A DNA stretch of 64,000 nt from Bos javanicus (lineage: Eukaryota; Chordata; Mammalia; Artiodactyla; Bovidae), in the NCBI RefSeq assembly GCF_032452875.1, contig NC_083884.1, positions 23,949,501 through 24,013,500 on the forward strand. The letters are read 5' to 3'. The notes beneath the pieces were generated by a model. The model searched no databases, was not told the origin of the DNA, and saw only the letters and a program-made list of their open reading frames with translations. Numbering within the stretch: the first letter of the stretch is position 1; the number at the start of each line of letters is the position of its first letter. Positions 11,570-21,712 of the stretch are shown here, one piece after another. A program made the translations under genes and the position numbers.

Positions 11570-12644
11570 GTAGGACACTGTGTATCAGGGAGGATGGTAT
11601 TCATTCCAGCATACTGAAAGACCCTAAAGTGGGAAATAATAGTGAGAGTTCAATGTATTCAGAGAAAATTGCAGGAGAGCACAGAGCTATGATAGGTGAG
11701 CATTATAACATGGGATTTTTTTTTTTTTTTATCATTCAGAACTTTTTGTGTGACACCATCAAAGGTTTTCAAGTTAAAGATGGACAACGTTATATCATTA
11801 AATTTTAATTTTAAAATGATTACTATAGAAGCTATGTGGAACAGAGTGTGCAGGGCACAGAATAACATGTGTGGAAATACATTAGTACTTTTCTGAAAGC
11901 AGGAAATTAAAATCACATGTATATTTATGAGGTAGATTAGCCAGAGCTTGGCAAGAGATTGGAAGAGTTAAGGAAAAAGGAAGTGCCAAAGATAATTCCT
12001 GGTGTTCTGGCTTACAAAACTTTCATATATTTAAACAGGTAATGGTGTAAGTGGCTTAGAAAAAAGCATGGTTTTAAAAACATTGATATGCAATAATTAA
12101 ATAGTATCTTTATGTTAAAGAAAGAAAGAAAATTTATGGTAATAGTGCTAATTTCTGTTAAAGCACATGTCACATAAATTATGTGGAAATATATAATCTT
12201 TAACATTTTCATAGGATAGTTAGATATTTAAATAGAATTAGCTAGTTTTACTCATACTTGTCCTATTTAGACCTAACTAAAACAAAATAAGGAGACCGCT
12301 AATCTGAGTTATTTCCCCAAAAGAAAGACCACACAATTTAAGCTTAAATATAGACATGTGTGCTCATTTTAAGCATATGGATTTAATAGCTAAAATGGAA
12401 TTAGTATAATGATATTATTTGGATTTATTCTTACTAGAGAACATGTCAGTACCTCATATTGCCCACCAATTTGGGGAAAAAATTGCTAAGTAATACGATC
12501 TACTATGAAAGGCAACTGATATGACATCTCAAGGAACTTGGGTTTCATATTGCATTAAAAAAAAAGGAAGGAATGTGGGAGTCACTTGATAGGAGTTTCT
12601 AGCGTGTTCTCAGGGAAGAATTTTTTTCTCAAATAATTATTCTT
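10916..12644. other. AT-rich DNA with a TG microsatellite
   Basis: Apart from the (TG)n tract and a T tract at about 11716-11730 nothing is recognised. The overlapping frames at 11503-11808, 11659-11916 and 11696-11896 are chance frames over low-complexity sequence. Confidence 0.4.
11534..11569. repeat. (TG)n microsatellite
   Basis: About 18 uninterrupted TG units, ending GTGTTG. Likely length-polymorphic. Confidence 0.97.
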
Positions 12645-12655
12645 ATAATGGCTTT
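12645..12655. repeat. Probable TSD of twin-primed BovB, left copy
   Basis: ATAATGGCTTT, matched by ATACTGGCTTT at 14592-14602 with one mismatch. Its last six bases also match the BovB sequence, consistent with microhomology at the 5' junction. Confidence 0.65.
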
Positions 12656-13311
12656 GGCATAGTCAATAAAGCAGAAATAGATGTTTGTCTGGAACTCTCT
12701 TGCTTTTTCAATGATCCAGCAGATGTTGGCAATTTGATCTCTGGTTCCTCTGCCCTTTCTAAAACCAGCTTGAACATCAGGAAGTTCACAGTTCATGTAT
12801 TGCTGAAGCCTGGCTTGGAGAATTTTGAGCATTACTTTACTAGCATGTGAGATGAGTGCAATTGTGCAGTAGGTTGAACATTCTTTGGCATTGATTTTCT
12901 TTGGGATTGGAGTGAAAACTGGCCTTTTCCAGTCCTGTGGCCACTGCTGAGTTTTCCATATTTGCTGGCATATTGAGTGCAGCACTTTCACAGCATCATC
13001 TCTCAGGATTTGAAATAGCTCAACTGGAATTCCATCACCTCCACTAGCTTTGTTCGTAGTGATGCTTTCTAAGGCCCACTTGACTTCACATTCCAGGATG
13101 CCTGGCTCTAGATGAGTGATCACACCATCGTGATTATCTGGGTCGTGAAGATTTTTTTGTACAGTTCTTCTGTGTATTCTTGCCACCTCTTCTTAATACA
13201 TTCTGCTTCTGTTAGGTCCATACCATTTCTGTGTTTTATCGAGCCCATCTTTGCATGAAGTATTCCCTTGGTATCTCTAATTTTCTTGAAGAGGTCTCTA
13301 GTCTTTCCCAT
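12656..13311 (-). pseudogene. BovB RT N-terminal part, inverted and broken
   Basis: Frames at 13311-13120 and 13186-12656 overlap in different phases, so a frameshift separates the MGKTRDLFKKIRDTKG linker from the RT fingers. The block ends at FCFIDYAKA, where the inversion breakpoint cuts the gene. The catalytic YADD part is on the other strand of the neighbouring segment, so no continuous RT can be read. Confidence 0.85.
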
Positions 13312-13495
13312 TCTGTTGTTTTCCTCTATTTCTTTGCATTGATCTCTGAGGAAGGCTTTCTTATCTCTTCTTGCTATTCTTTGGAACTCTGCATTCAGAT
13401 GCTTTTATCTTTCCTTTTCTCCTTTGCTTTTCACTTCTCTTCTTTTCACAGCTATTTGTAAGGCCTCCCCAGACAGCCATTTTGCTTTTTTTGCA
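12656..13495 (-). mobile_element. BovB, inverted 5' segment of a twin-primed insertion
   Basis: The minus strand here encodes the BovB linker and the N-terminal RT region (KASGGDGIPVELFQ, GFRKGRGTRDQIAN), ending in the FIDYAKA block at the left edge. The adjoining segment at 13496-14591 carries the rest of the element on the plus strand, starting at the same FIDYAKAFD block. The two halves are collinear in BovB coordinates but opposite in direction. A 21-nt stretch of the element is present at both junction edges (12650-12670 inverted, 13496-13516 direct). Confidence 0.9.
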
Positions 13496-14345
13496 TTTAT
13501 TGACTATGCCAAAGCCTTTGACTGTGTGGATCACAATAAACTGTGGAAAATTCTGAAAGAGATGGGAATACCAGACCACCTGACCTGCCTCTTGAGAAAT
13601 CTGTATGCAGGTCAGGAAGCAACAGTTAGAACTGGACATGGAAAAACAGACTGGTTCCAAATAGGAAAAGGAGTACGTCAAGGCTGTATATTGTCACCCT
13701 GCTTATTTAGTTTATATGCAGAGTACATGATGAAAAAAGCTGGACTGCAAGAAACACAAGCTGGAATCAAGATTGCCGGGAGAAATATCAATAACCTCAG
13801 ATATGCAGATGACACCACCCTTATGGCAGAAAGTGAAGAGGCACTCAAAAGCCTCTTGATCAAAGTGAAAGTGGAGAGTGAAAAAGTTGGCTTAAAGCTC
13901 AATATTCAGAAAACGAAGATCATGGCATCTGCTCCCATCACTTCATGGGAAATAGATGGGGAAACAGTGGAAACAGTGTCAGACTTCATTTTTTGGGGCT
14001 CCAAAATTACTGCAAATGATGACTGAAGCCATGAAATTAAAAGATGCTTACTTTTTTGGAAGGAAAGTTATGACCAACCTAAAGAGCATATCCAAAAGCA
14101 GAGACATTACTTTGCCAACAAAGGTCCATCTAATCAAGGCTATGGTTTTTCCTGTGGTCATGTATGGATGTGAGAGTTGTACTGTGAAGAAGGCTGAGCG
14201 CCAAAGAGTTGATGCTTTTGAACTGTGGTGTTGGAGAAGACTCTTGAGAGTCCCTTGGACTGCAAGAAGATCCAACCAGTCCATTCTGAAGGAGATCAGC
14301 CCTGGGATTTCTTTGGAAGGAATGATGCTAAAGCTGAAACTCTAG
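13496..14345 (+). pseudogene. BovB RT palm to C-terminal region, broken
   Basis: The frame 13424-14026 covers FIDYAKAFDCVDHNKLW, the KGVRQGCILSPCLF motif and the catalytic LRYADDTTLMAESE box. It ends at a TGA (14024-14026) where related copies have a TGC cysteine codon. Shortly after, an extra T in a T run (about 14053) shifts the frame. The continuation (frame 13956-14345) reads KSRDITLPTKVHLIKAMVFP, YGCESCTVKKAE and WCWRRLLRVPW, and ends in TAG where other copies have CAG. At least three disabling changes. Confidence 0.9.
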
Positions 14346-14591
14346 TACTTTGGCTACCTCATGCAAAGAGTTGACTCATTGGAAAAGACTCTGATGCTGG
14401 GAGGGATTGGGGGCAGGAGGAAAAGGGGATGACAGTGGATGAGATGTCTGGATGGCATCACTGACTCGATGATGTGAGTCTGGGTGTACTCTGGGAGTTG
14501 GTGATAGACAGGGAGGCCTGGCGTGCTCTGATTCATGGGGTGGCAAAGAGTCGGACATGACTGAGCAACTGAACTGAACTGAACTGAACTG
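13496..14591 (+). mobile_element. BovB, sense 3' segment of the twin-primed insertion
   Basis: Plus-strand BovB from the FIDYAKAFD block to the 3' end, with a (CTGAA)n tail at about 14567-14591 followed by the right TSD. With 12656-13495 it forms one insertion of about 1.94 kb. 5' inversion with the two halves meeting at one point in the element is the signature that twin priming produces in L1. Confidence 0.93.
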
Positions 14592-14602
14592 ATACTGGCT
14601 TT
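14592..14602. repeat. Probable TSD of twin-primed BovB, right copy
   Basis: ATACTGGCTTT, one mismatch from 12645-12655; an A tract follows. Confidence 0.65.
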
Positions 14603-15315
14603 AAAAAAAAAATCTGAATTCTATTAGAGATAGTTCTCTGAAGTTATATTTTTATAGCTATGTAACCTGTTAAAGGCATTTAATACTTAAACTCTTTATT
14701 TAAATTTGTATATGCACAATGTGATCCAATGAAATGTCAGATGTAGTTGATGACACTGATTTTATTTCAAAGATATCTTTTTGCTGGTTGTGAATATAAT
14801 GCATCTTTATGGGACACATTTGAAAATTTCAAAGAAAAAAAAAAACAAATGTTACTCATTTCTACTGAGTTAGCTGTAACTCTAAGATTGGCACAGTTTC
14901 AAAAACTGTATGGCAGATATGACCATTTAGATTTTATTATTAAATAAGGCAATAAGCAGTAAAAAGGAATTATTCAAGATTCAGGACAAAAGAAGATGGT
15001 CCTAATTCCCAATGTTTCCTATTTTTCATCTTCATGAATAGGTGACTAAAATTCAATAGATTTAGAAATCCACTTACAGTGAGTCTATCAAGTAAAGAAA
15101 TCCAAGACTCTCAACTTCACTGCTTTGAATTTCATTTTAGTCTTAGAAAAATAAAGCCAGTTCAAGGATATTATATCAGTCATAATTATGTGGTTTTCTA
15201 CTTTGTTTCTTTCTACATTCTTAGGTTCATTGGTTTCTCAGTGTATGTGATATAGTCATTTGTAATAAGAAGTATGTATTTAGGTTTTTTTCACATTTGT
15301 GACACATAGCTCCTA
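14603..15315. other. AT-rich DNA, nothing recognised
   Basis: Contains an A tract just after the BovB TSD and a frame at 14747-14947 with no identifiable motif. Confidence 0.4.
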
Positions 15316-15495
15316 AAAAGTGAAAGTGTTAATTGCTCAGTTGTGTCCAATTCTTTGGGACACTATGGACTGGAGCCCTCCAGGCTCCTCTGTCTGGAGT
15401 AGGTAGCCATTCTCTTTTCCAGAAGGATCTTCTTGACTCAGAGATTGAACCTGGGTCTCCTGCATTGTAGGTAGATTCTTTACCTTCTGAGCACC
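15316..15495 (-). mobile_element. Bov-tA SINE lacking its extreme 5' end
   Basis: The complement of the Bov-tA body is clear (AAAAGTGAAAGTG, GTGTCCAATTC, CTGCATTGTAGG, ACCTTCTGAGCACC). The AGGGAAGCCC end is missing where the next SINE begins, suggesting that the second SINE inserted here or that a junction deletion occurred. Confidence 0.88.
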
Positions 15496-15496
15496 T

Positions 15497-15710
15497 TGAA
15501 AGTGAAAGTGAAGTCACTCAGTCATGACCAACTCTTTGTGACTCCATGGACTGTAGCCTACCAGGCTTCTCTGTCCATGGGATTTTCCAGGCAAGAGTAC
15601 CAGAGTGGGTTGCCTTTTCCTTCTCCAGGGGATCTTTTGACCCAGAGATCAAACCCAAGTCTACCACATTGCAGGCAGACGCTTTACCCTCTGAGCCACC
15701 AGGGAAGCCC
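15497..15710 (-). mobile_element. Bov-tA SINE
   Basis: Complete complement from GAAAGTGAAAGTGAAGTCAC to GAGCCACCAGGGAAGCCC. A second partial head (AAGCCACCAGGAAAGCCC, 15711-15728) is duplicated beyond it. Confidence 0.93.
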
Positions 15711-15734
15711 AAGCCACCAGGAAAGCCCTCCTAA

Positions 15735-16415
15735 AGGCCTTAGGATTTCCAGTGGTGAGACCTGAGGGCAATCTCAAGGTGCCTTTTGCTCTAATAATCA
15801 GGTAACTTTGAGGAGCACCTAAAAATGGAGGCTGGTTGCCAGTGGAACTAACCCAATGATTAGAAGATGGGAACCTTCACACCCACTGATTTCCATGGAG
15901 GAGAGGTAGGATAGAAGTTGAATCAATTATCATAATTTAATTGATAATGCCTATGATTGGAAACCCCCATAAAGGGTGGATTTGGGTTTCAGTTTAGTGG
16001 TCCACAATTCACCCACTTGCTATCATAATTGGTCCCAGATTCCTCAGGGTCAGAAATGTCTTTGTTCAGGACTATGCCTCTATACTGAAAGCCTACATGT
16101 ATCTCTTCATGTTGCTATGGATTCATATTCTTTATCATATTTTCTAAAAAAAAAAAAAATGGTAATCTAGTGAGTAAACTGGTTTTGTGTATTCTATGAG
16201 CTGCTCAAGCAATTTAATAGAACCCAAGGAGGGGATTATGGGAAGCTCTGATTTATAGCCAGCTGGTCAAAAGCACACCTAGACTTGGGATTGGCATTTG
16301 AAGTGGGGAGCAGTCTTGTGGTATTGAGCCCTTAACCTGTAGAATCTAATGCTATCTCCAGGAGAAAGTGTTGAATTGTATCACACTCAGTTGTTGTCAG
16401 AGAAAAACCATACAC
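15735..16415 (+). mobile_element. Ancient ERVL-like (class III) LTR
   Basis: The order of blocks matches a widespread mammalian LTR I know from its wording: a CCTATGATTGGAAACCCCCA segment, TATCTCTTCATGTTG, GGTAATCTAGTGAGTAAA, AACCCAAGGAGGGG, GATTTATAGCCAGCTGGTCA, GACTTGGGATTGGCA, GGGGAGCAGTCTTGTGG, AGCCCTTAACCTG and GCTATCTCCAGG. It is diverged, with a short A tract inside (about 16146-16159). The exact subfamily is not certain. No internal retroviral genes lie next to it, so it is a solo LTR. Confidence 0.65.
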
Positions 16416-16427
16416 TGGAACTGGGTG

Positions 16428-16454
16428 CAAGTCTATTATAGTATAATAGACTTG
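16428..16454. repeat. Perfect 13-bp-arm palindrome with 1-nt centre
   Basis: CAAGTCTATTATA and its exact reverse complement flank a single G at 16441. AT-rich arms could extrude as a cruciform. No transcription unit nearby explains it. Confidence 0.95.
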
Positions 16455-16755
16455 ACTACAGTGTCTCGCACTTAGCAGTGTTTACTATATATGGCCCTAT
16501 AAATAACTATATGGGATAATATATAATAGACATATTATATATCTACTTATGTAAAACATAATATATTCAAATATATACATCTGTGTCTATATCATATCAG
16601 TTTTATCTCTATAATTATTAAAGTTTTTTTTTTTTCATATTTTACTTCACTTATAATTTGATTATAGCCCATATGGCTCATCCAGCATAGAATCACAAAC
16701 TAAGATCTGTGAATACTTGAAAAACTTCCAATTCATTAGCATAAGTATAAGGAAT

Positions 16756-17893
16756 AAGAGGTCAGTTTTCATTGCAATCTCAAAGAAGGGCAATGACAAA
16801 GAATGCTCTAACGATGATACAACTATGCTCATTTCAAATGTTAGCAAGTTTATGCTCAAAATCCTTCAGGCTAGGCTTCAGTAGTATGTGAACTGAGAAC
16901 TTCCAGATGTACACAAAATGGATTTAGAAAAGGCAGAAGAACCAGAGAATAAATTGCCAACATCTGTTGGATCACAGAGGAAACAAGGGAATTCCAGAAA
17001 AACATCTACTTCTGCTTCACTGCTAAAATGAAAACTTCTGCTTCATTGCTAAAAGGCTTTGACTGTTTGGATCACAGCAAATTGTGAAAAAATTCTTAAA
17101 GAGATGAGAATACCAGACCATCATACCTGTCTCTTGAGAAACCTGTATTCAGGTCAAGAAGCAACAGTTAGAACCAGACATGCAACAACAGACTGGTTCA
17201 CAAACTGGAAAATGAGTATGGCAAGGCATTATATTGTCACCTGCTTATTTAAATTCAGGCAGAGTAGATCACGTGAAAAGCTGGGCTGAAACCAAAAGTG
17301 CCAGGAGAAATATCAACAACCTCAGATATGCAGATGATACCATTCTAAAGTAACAAAGTGAAGAGGAACTAAAGACCTTGATAAGAGGGAAAGAGAAGAG
17401 TGAAAAAGTTGGCTTAAAACTCTACATTCAAAAAACTAAAATCACCCACCTGGTCCCATCAGCTGCAGCTGCAGCTAAGTCGCTTCAATCGTGTCCGACT
17501 CTGTGCGACCCCGTAGACAGCAGCCCACCAGACTCCTTCGTCCATGGGACTCTCCAGGCAAGAGTACTGGAGTGGGTTGCCATTGCCTTCTCCAATGCAT
17601 TAAAGTGAAAAGTGAAAGTGAAGTCGCTCGGTCGTGTCCGACTCTTAGCGATCCCACGGACTGCACCCTACCAGGCTCCTGCGTCCATGGGATTCTCCAG
17701 GCAAGAGTACTGGAGTGGGGTGCCATTGCCTTCTCCAAGGTCCCATCACTTCATTGCAAATAGATAGGCAAACAATGTAAACAGTGACAGACTTTATTTT
17801 ATTGGCCTCCAAAACTATAGCAGAGGGTGACGACTACAGCCAAGAAATTAAAAAAGGCTTCCACCTTTGGAAGGAAAGCTATGAGGAACCTAG
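16756..17893 (+). mobile_element. Old BovB, left part, interrupted by two later insertions
   Basis: Diverged plus-strand BovB beginning in the RT fingers (AAGAGGTCAGTTTTCATTGC), passing the TTTGACTGTTTGGATCACAG block and the YADD region (ATATGCAGATGATACC at about 17326). A local repeat of the ACTTCTGCTTCA-type segment is seen at about 17008-17053. Many indels. A Bov-A2 splits it at 17462-17738 and a minus-strand BovB at 17894. It resumes at about 21100. Confidence 0.88.
17462..17738 (-). mobile_element. Bov-A2 SINE (dimer) nested in BovB
   Basis: Complement of a full dimer, tail GCTGCAGCTGCAGC at left and GGAGAAGG end at right. The exact 10-bp repeat GGTCCCATCA at 17452-17461 and 17739-17748 is BovB sequence duplicated on insertion, which proves the order of events. 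Confidence 0.96.
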
Positions 17894-19518
17894 TTCAGTT
17901 CAGTCGCTCAGCCGTGTCCAGGTCTTAGTGACCCCATGGACTGGAGCACACCAGGCTTCCCTGTCCATCACCAATCACCAGAGCCTACTCAAATTCACGT
18001 CCATTGCGTCGGTGATGCCATCCAACCATCTCATCCTTGTCATCCACTTCTCCTCCCACCTTCAATCTTTCCCAGCATCAGGGTCATTTTCAATGAGTTA
18101 GTTCTTCATATCAGGTGGCCAAAGGATTGGAGTTTCAGCTTCAGCATGAGTCCTTCCAATGGATATTCAGGACTGATTTCCTTTAGGATGGACTGGTTGG
18201 ATCTCCTTGCAGTCCAAGGGACTTTCAAGAGTCTTCTCCAACACCACAGTTCAAAACCATCAATTCTTTGACACTCAGCTTTCTTTATAGTCCAACTCTC
18301 ATATCCATATATGACTACTAGGAAAACCATAGTTCGACTGGATGGACATTTGTTGGTAGAGTAATGTCCCTGTTTTTAATCTATTGTCTAGGTTGGCCAT
18401 AACTTTTCTTCCAAGGAGCAAGCGTCTTTTAATTTCATGGCTGTAGTCACCAACTGCAGTGATTTTGGAGCCCCCCCAAAATAAAGTCCATCACTTTTTC
18501 CATTGTTTCCCCATGTATTTGCCATGAAGTGATGGGATCAGAACCATGCTATTACTTTTTTGAATGTTGAGTTTTAAGCCAACATTTTCACTCACCTCTT
18601 TCATTTTCATCAAGAGGCTCTTTGGTTCATCTTCACTTTCTGCCATAAGGGTGGTGTCATCTGCATATCTGAGGTTATTGATATTTTTCCTGACAATCTT
18701 GATTCCAGCTCGTGCTTCATCCAGCCCAGCATTTCTCATGATGTACTCTGCATATAAGTTAAATAAGCAGGGTGACCATATACAGCCTTGACATACTCCT
18801 TTCTTGAATTGGAGCCAGTCTGTTGTTCCATGTCCAGTTCTAACTGTTGCTTCCTGATCCGCATACAGATTTCTCAGGAGGCAGGTAAGGTCGTCTGGCA
18901 TTCCCATCTCTTTCAGAATTTCCCAGTCTGTTATAATCCATACAGTCAAAGGCTTTGGTGAGGTCAAGAAAGCAAAAGTAGATGTTTTTCTGGAACTCTC
19001 TTGCCTTTTCAATGATCCAAAGGATGTTGGCAATTTGATCTCTGGTTCCTCTCCCTTCTCTAAATCCAGCTTGAATATCTGGAAGTTCACAGTTCATGTA
19101 CTGTCGAAGACTGGCTTGGAGAATTTTGAGCATTAATTTGCTTGCATGTAAGATGAGTGCAATTGTGAGGTAGTTTGAGCATTCTTTGGCATGGCCTTTC
19201 TTTGGGATTGGAATGAAAACTGACCTTTTCCAGTCCTGGGACCACTGCTGAGTTTTCCAAATTTGTTGGCATAATGAGTGCAACACTTTAACAGCATAAT
19301 CTTTCAGGATTTGAAATAGCTCAACTGGAATTCCATCACCTCCACTAGCTTTGTTCAGAGTACATTTCCTAGGTCCCACTTGATTTCGCATTCCAGGATC
19401 TCTGGCTCTAGGTGTAGGATCACACCATCGTGGTTATCTGGGTCATGAAGATCTTTTTGTATAGTTCTTCTGTGTATTCTTGCCACTTCTTCTTAATATC
19501 ATCTTCTTCTATTAGGTC
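17894..19518 (-). mobile_element. BovB inserted into older BovB: 3' and RT part
   Basis: Minus-strand BovB with a CTGAA-type tail at its left edge and the RT region up to the DLTEAED-like block near 19500. The host BovB ends AACCTAG at 17887-17893 and resumes at AATCTAG (21100-21106), giving a short TSD with one mismatch. The element continues at 19796-21099 after an LTR fragment. Confidence 0.9.
18491..19391 (-). pseudogene. BovB reverse transcriptase, broken
   Basis: The frame 19391-18840 reads KASGGDGIPVELFQ, GFREGRGTRDQIAN and the FCFLDLTKAFDCMDYNRL block, then shifts. The frame 19090-18491 continues with DDLTCLLRNLYADQ, KKGVCQGCIWSPCLFNL and the catalytic LRYADDTTLMAESE. The shift lies near the WEILKEMG segment around 18915. 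The FLDLTKAF and GCIWSPCLF variants are partly shared with the copy at 23.7-25.6 kb, suggesting one subfamily. Confidence 0.88.
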
Positions 19519-19795
19519 TGTTAGGTAGGTAGAATAGGTAAAAGGAGTCCAAAATGGTGGTGGCTCAAAGACAAGCAAGGGAAAAGCCCATGAAAATAGA
19601 ACAAAGGAAGGTCAAAGGAAGGTCCAAGGACCAGAATGAAGACTTCAGGTAGAACAAACAGCACTCCTGGCTAAGCCCAATTTGCATAGCGCAGGCCCAG
19701 GTGGAGGAAAAAACATACAAAAGGAGGAGCCAAAGCTCTGTCTTGCTCTCTTTCTCTCCCGCATGCGTGCGCTCTCTCTCTCTCTCCTTCTCTCA
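19519..19795 (+). mobile_element. 5' part of an ERV (probably class I) LTR inside BovB
   Basis: Begins TGTTAGGTAGG and continues with AATAGGTAAAAGGAGTCC, AATTTGCATAG, a TATA-like ACATACAAAAGGAGGAGCC and a CT-rich run ending TCTCTCA. This resembles the U3 end of a ruminant class I LTR such as BTLTR1. R and U5 are absent. BovB sequence on either side is not contiguous: part of the endonuclease region is missing, so an LTR insertion followed by a deletion is the simplest history. No viral gene is present. Confidence 0.65.
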
Positions 19796-21099
19796 ATGAT
19801 CACTCTTGCCATCTCCTGTTTGACCACTTTACTTTCCAATTTACCTTGATTCATGGACCTAACATTCCAGGTTCCTAGGAAATATTGCTCTTTACAGGAT
19901 CATATTTTACTTCCATCACCCATCACATTCACGACTGGGTGTTGGTTTTGCTTTGGCTCCATCTCTTCATTCTTTCTGGAGCTATTTCTCCACTCTTCTC
20001 CAGCAGCATATTGGGCACCTACCAACCTGGGGAGTTCATCTTTCAGTGTCATACCATTTTGCCTTATCATACTGTTCATTGGGTTCTCAAGGCAAGAATA
20101 CTGTAGTGGTTAGCCATTCCCTTCTCCAACAGACTGTGTTTTGTAGAGCTCTCTACCATCACCCATTCATCTTGGGTGGTCCTACACGGCATCGCTCATA
20201 GTTTCATTGAGCTAGACAAGGCTGTGGTCCATATGATCAGTTGGGTTAGTTTTCTGTGACTTTGGTTTTCATTCTATCTGTCCTCTGATCAAGAAGAATA
20301 AGAGGCTTATGGAAGCTTCCTGATGGGAGAGACTGACTGAGGGGAAAACTGGATCTTGTTCCATGTTCAGTAAATATTTAATCCAATTTTCTATTGATGG
20401 GTAGGGCTGTGTTCCCTCCCTGTTGCTTGACCTGAGGCCAAACTATGGTGGAGGTAATGAAGATAATGGTGACCTCCATCAAAAGGTCCCATGCACACAC
20501 CGCAGCACTCAGTGCCCCCGATCCTGGAGCAGGCCACCACTGACCCATGCCTCTGCTGGAGACTCCTGGACACTCATGGGCATGTCTGGGTCAGTTTCTT
20601 GTGGGGTCACTGCTCCTTTCTCCTGGGTCCTGGTGCACACAAGGTTTTGTCGGTGCTTTCCAAGAGTCTGTTTCTCCAGTCCTGTGTAAGATCTGGTGGT
20701 TCTGTGGTGGGGTTGATGGTGATCTCCTCCAAGAGGGCTTATGCCATACCCAGCTCTGCTGCACCCAGAGCTCCTGTGGTAGGCTACTGATGACCCGTAT
20801 CTTCTAGGAGACACTCAGACACAGTTCTGGCTCAGTCTCTGTCAGTTGGGTGTGTGTTTTGTTCCTTTCTCAAGTTGAGCAGCTCAGGTGATCAGGTGCT
20901 TGGGAAGTACACTGTCCCAGGTGGACCACAAGTCTTAATCACCTCCCTAGTCCCTGCCGCTCAGTTGCCCAGGTGCATGGCAAGAGCACCATCTCAAGTG
21001 TGCCGTATGTCTCTTCTGGGGAGCTGATCTCAGGCTGCGACCCTCCTGGCAGATGTCAACCATCCAGGATCTCAGAAAGATGTGAGTAGCACCTGGAAA
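19796..21099 (-). mobile_element. BovB 5' part (endonuclease start and 5' UTR)
   Basis: On the minus strand the text reads towards the endonuclease N-terminus: a TWNVRSMNQGKLE-like start lies around 19810-19860, with VVKQEMARV running into the LTR junction. Further right is the 5' UTR, GC-richer than the rest, containing two degenerate copies of a roughly 250-bp unit (from about 20466 and 20714). It reaches the old BovB at about 21100, so with 17894-19518 this was a nearly full-span insertion. Confidence 0.8.
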
Positions 21100-21597
21100 A
21101 ATCTAGACAGCCTATTAAAATAAAAAGACAGCACTTTGCCAACAATGGGCTGTATAGTCAAAGCTATGGCTTTTCCAGTAGTCATGTATGGATATGAGAG
21201 ATGGACAATAAAGAATGCCGAGTGCCTAAGAATTGATGCTTTCAAATTGTGGTGCTTAAGAAGACTCTTGAGAGTCCCTTGGTATGCAAGGAGATCAAAC
21301 TAGTCCATCCTAAAAGAAGTCAACCCTAAATACTTATTGGAAAGACAGATGCTGAAGCTGAAGCTCCAGTACTTTGGCCACCTGATTGAAACAGCCAATT
21401 CATTGGAAAACACCTTGATGCTGGGAAAGATTGAAGGCAAAAGGAGAAGAGGGCAGCAAAGTGTGAGTTGGTTAAATAGTATCACCGACTCAGTGGGCAT
21501 GAATCTGAGCAAACTCCAGGAGGACAGGAATGTCTAGCTTCCTGCAGTTCATGGGCTCACAAAGAGACACGACTTAGTGACTGAACAACAACAACAA
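21100..21597 (+). mobile_element. Old BovB, right part (3' end)
   Basis: Continuation of 16756-17893: ATCTAGACAGCCTATTAAAA, then GTCATGTATGGATATGAGAG, GGTGCTTAAGAAGACTCTTG, CAGTACTTTGGCCACCTG and the 3' end with an AACAACAACAACAAAG tail. The join with the left part restores BovB order exactly at the insertion point of the younger BovB. Confidence 0.9.
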
Positions 21598-21659
21598 AGA
21601 AGTAGAGATATAGCCATAAAAACTTCATTGAAAGATGAACTATCTCAATCTCAAATGAA

Positions 21660-21712
21660 AAGAGAGAGAGAACAGGGCAGGAATGAAACACACACACACA
21701 CACACACACACA
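21660..21712. repeat. (AG)n and (AC)n microsatellites
   Basis: A short AG run (21660-21671) and a (CA)n run of about 12 units (21688-21712), ending CAGAGACAGG. Confidence 0.95.

Noticed and set aside
20423..20814. Several overlapping frames of 70-100 codons in GC-richer DNA, possibly an exon
   Set aside because: The stretch is the BovB 5' region between the endonuclease start and the insertion boundary; frames overlap on both strands.
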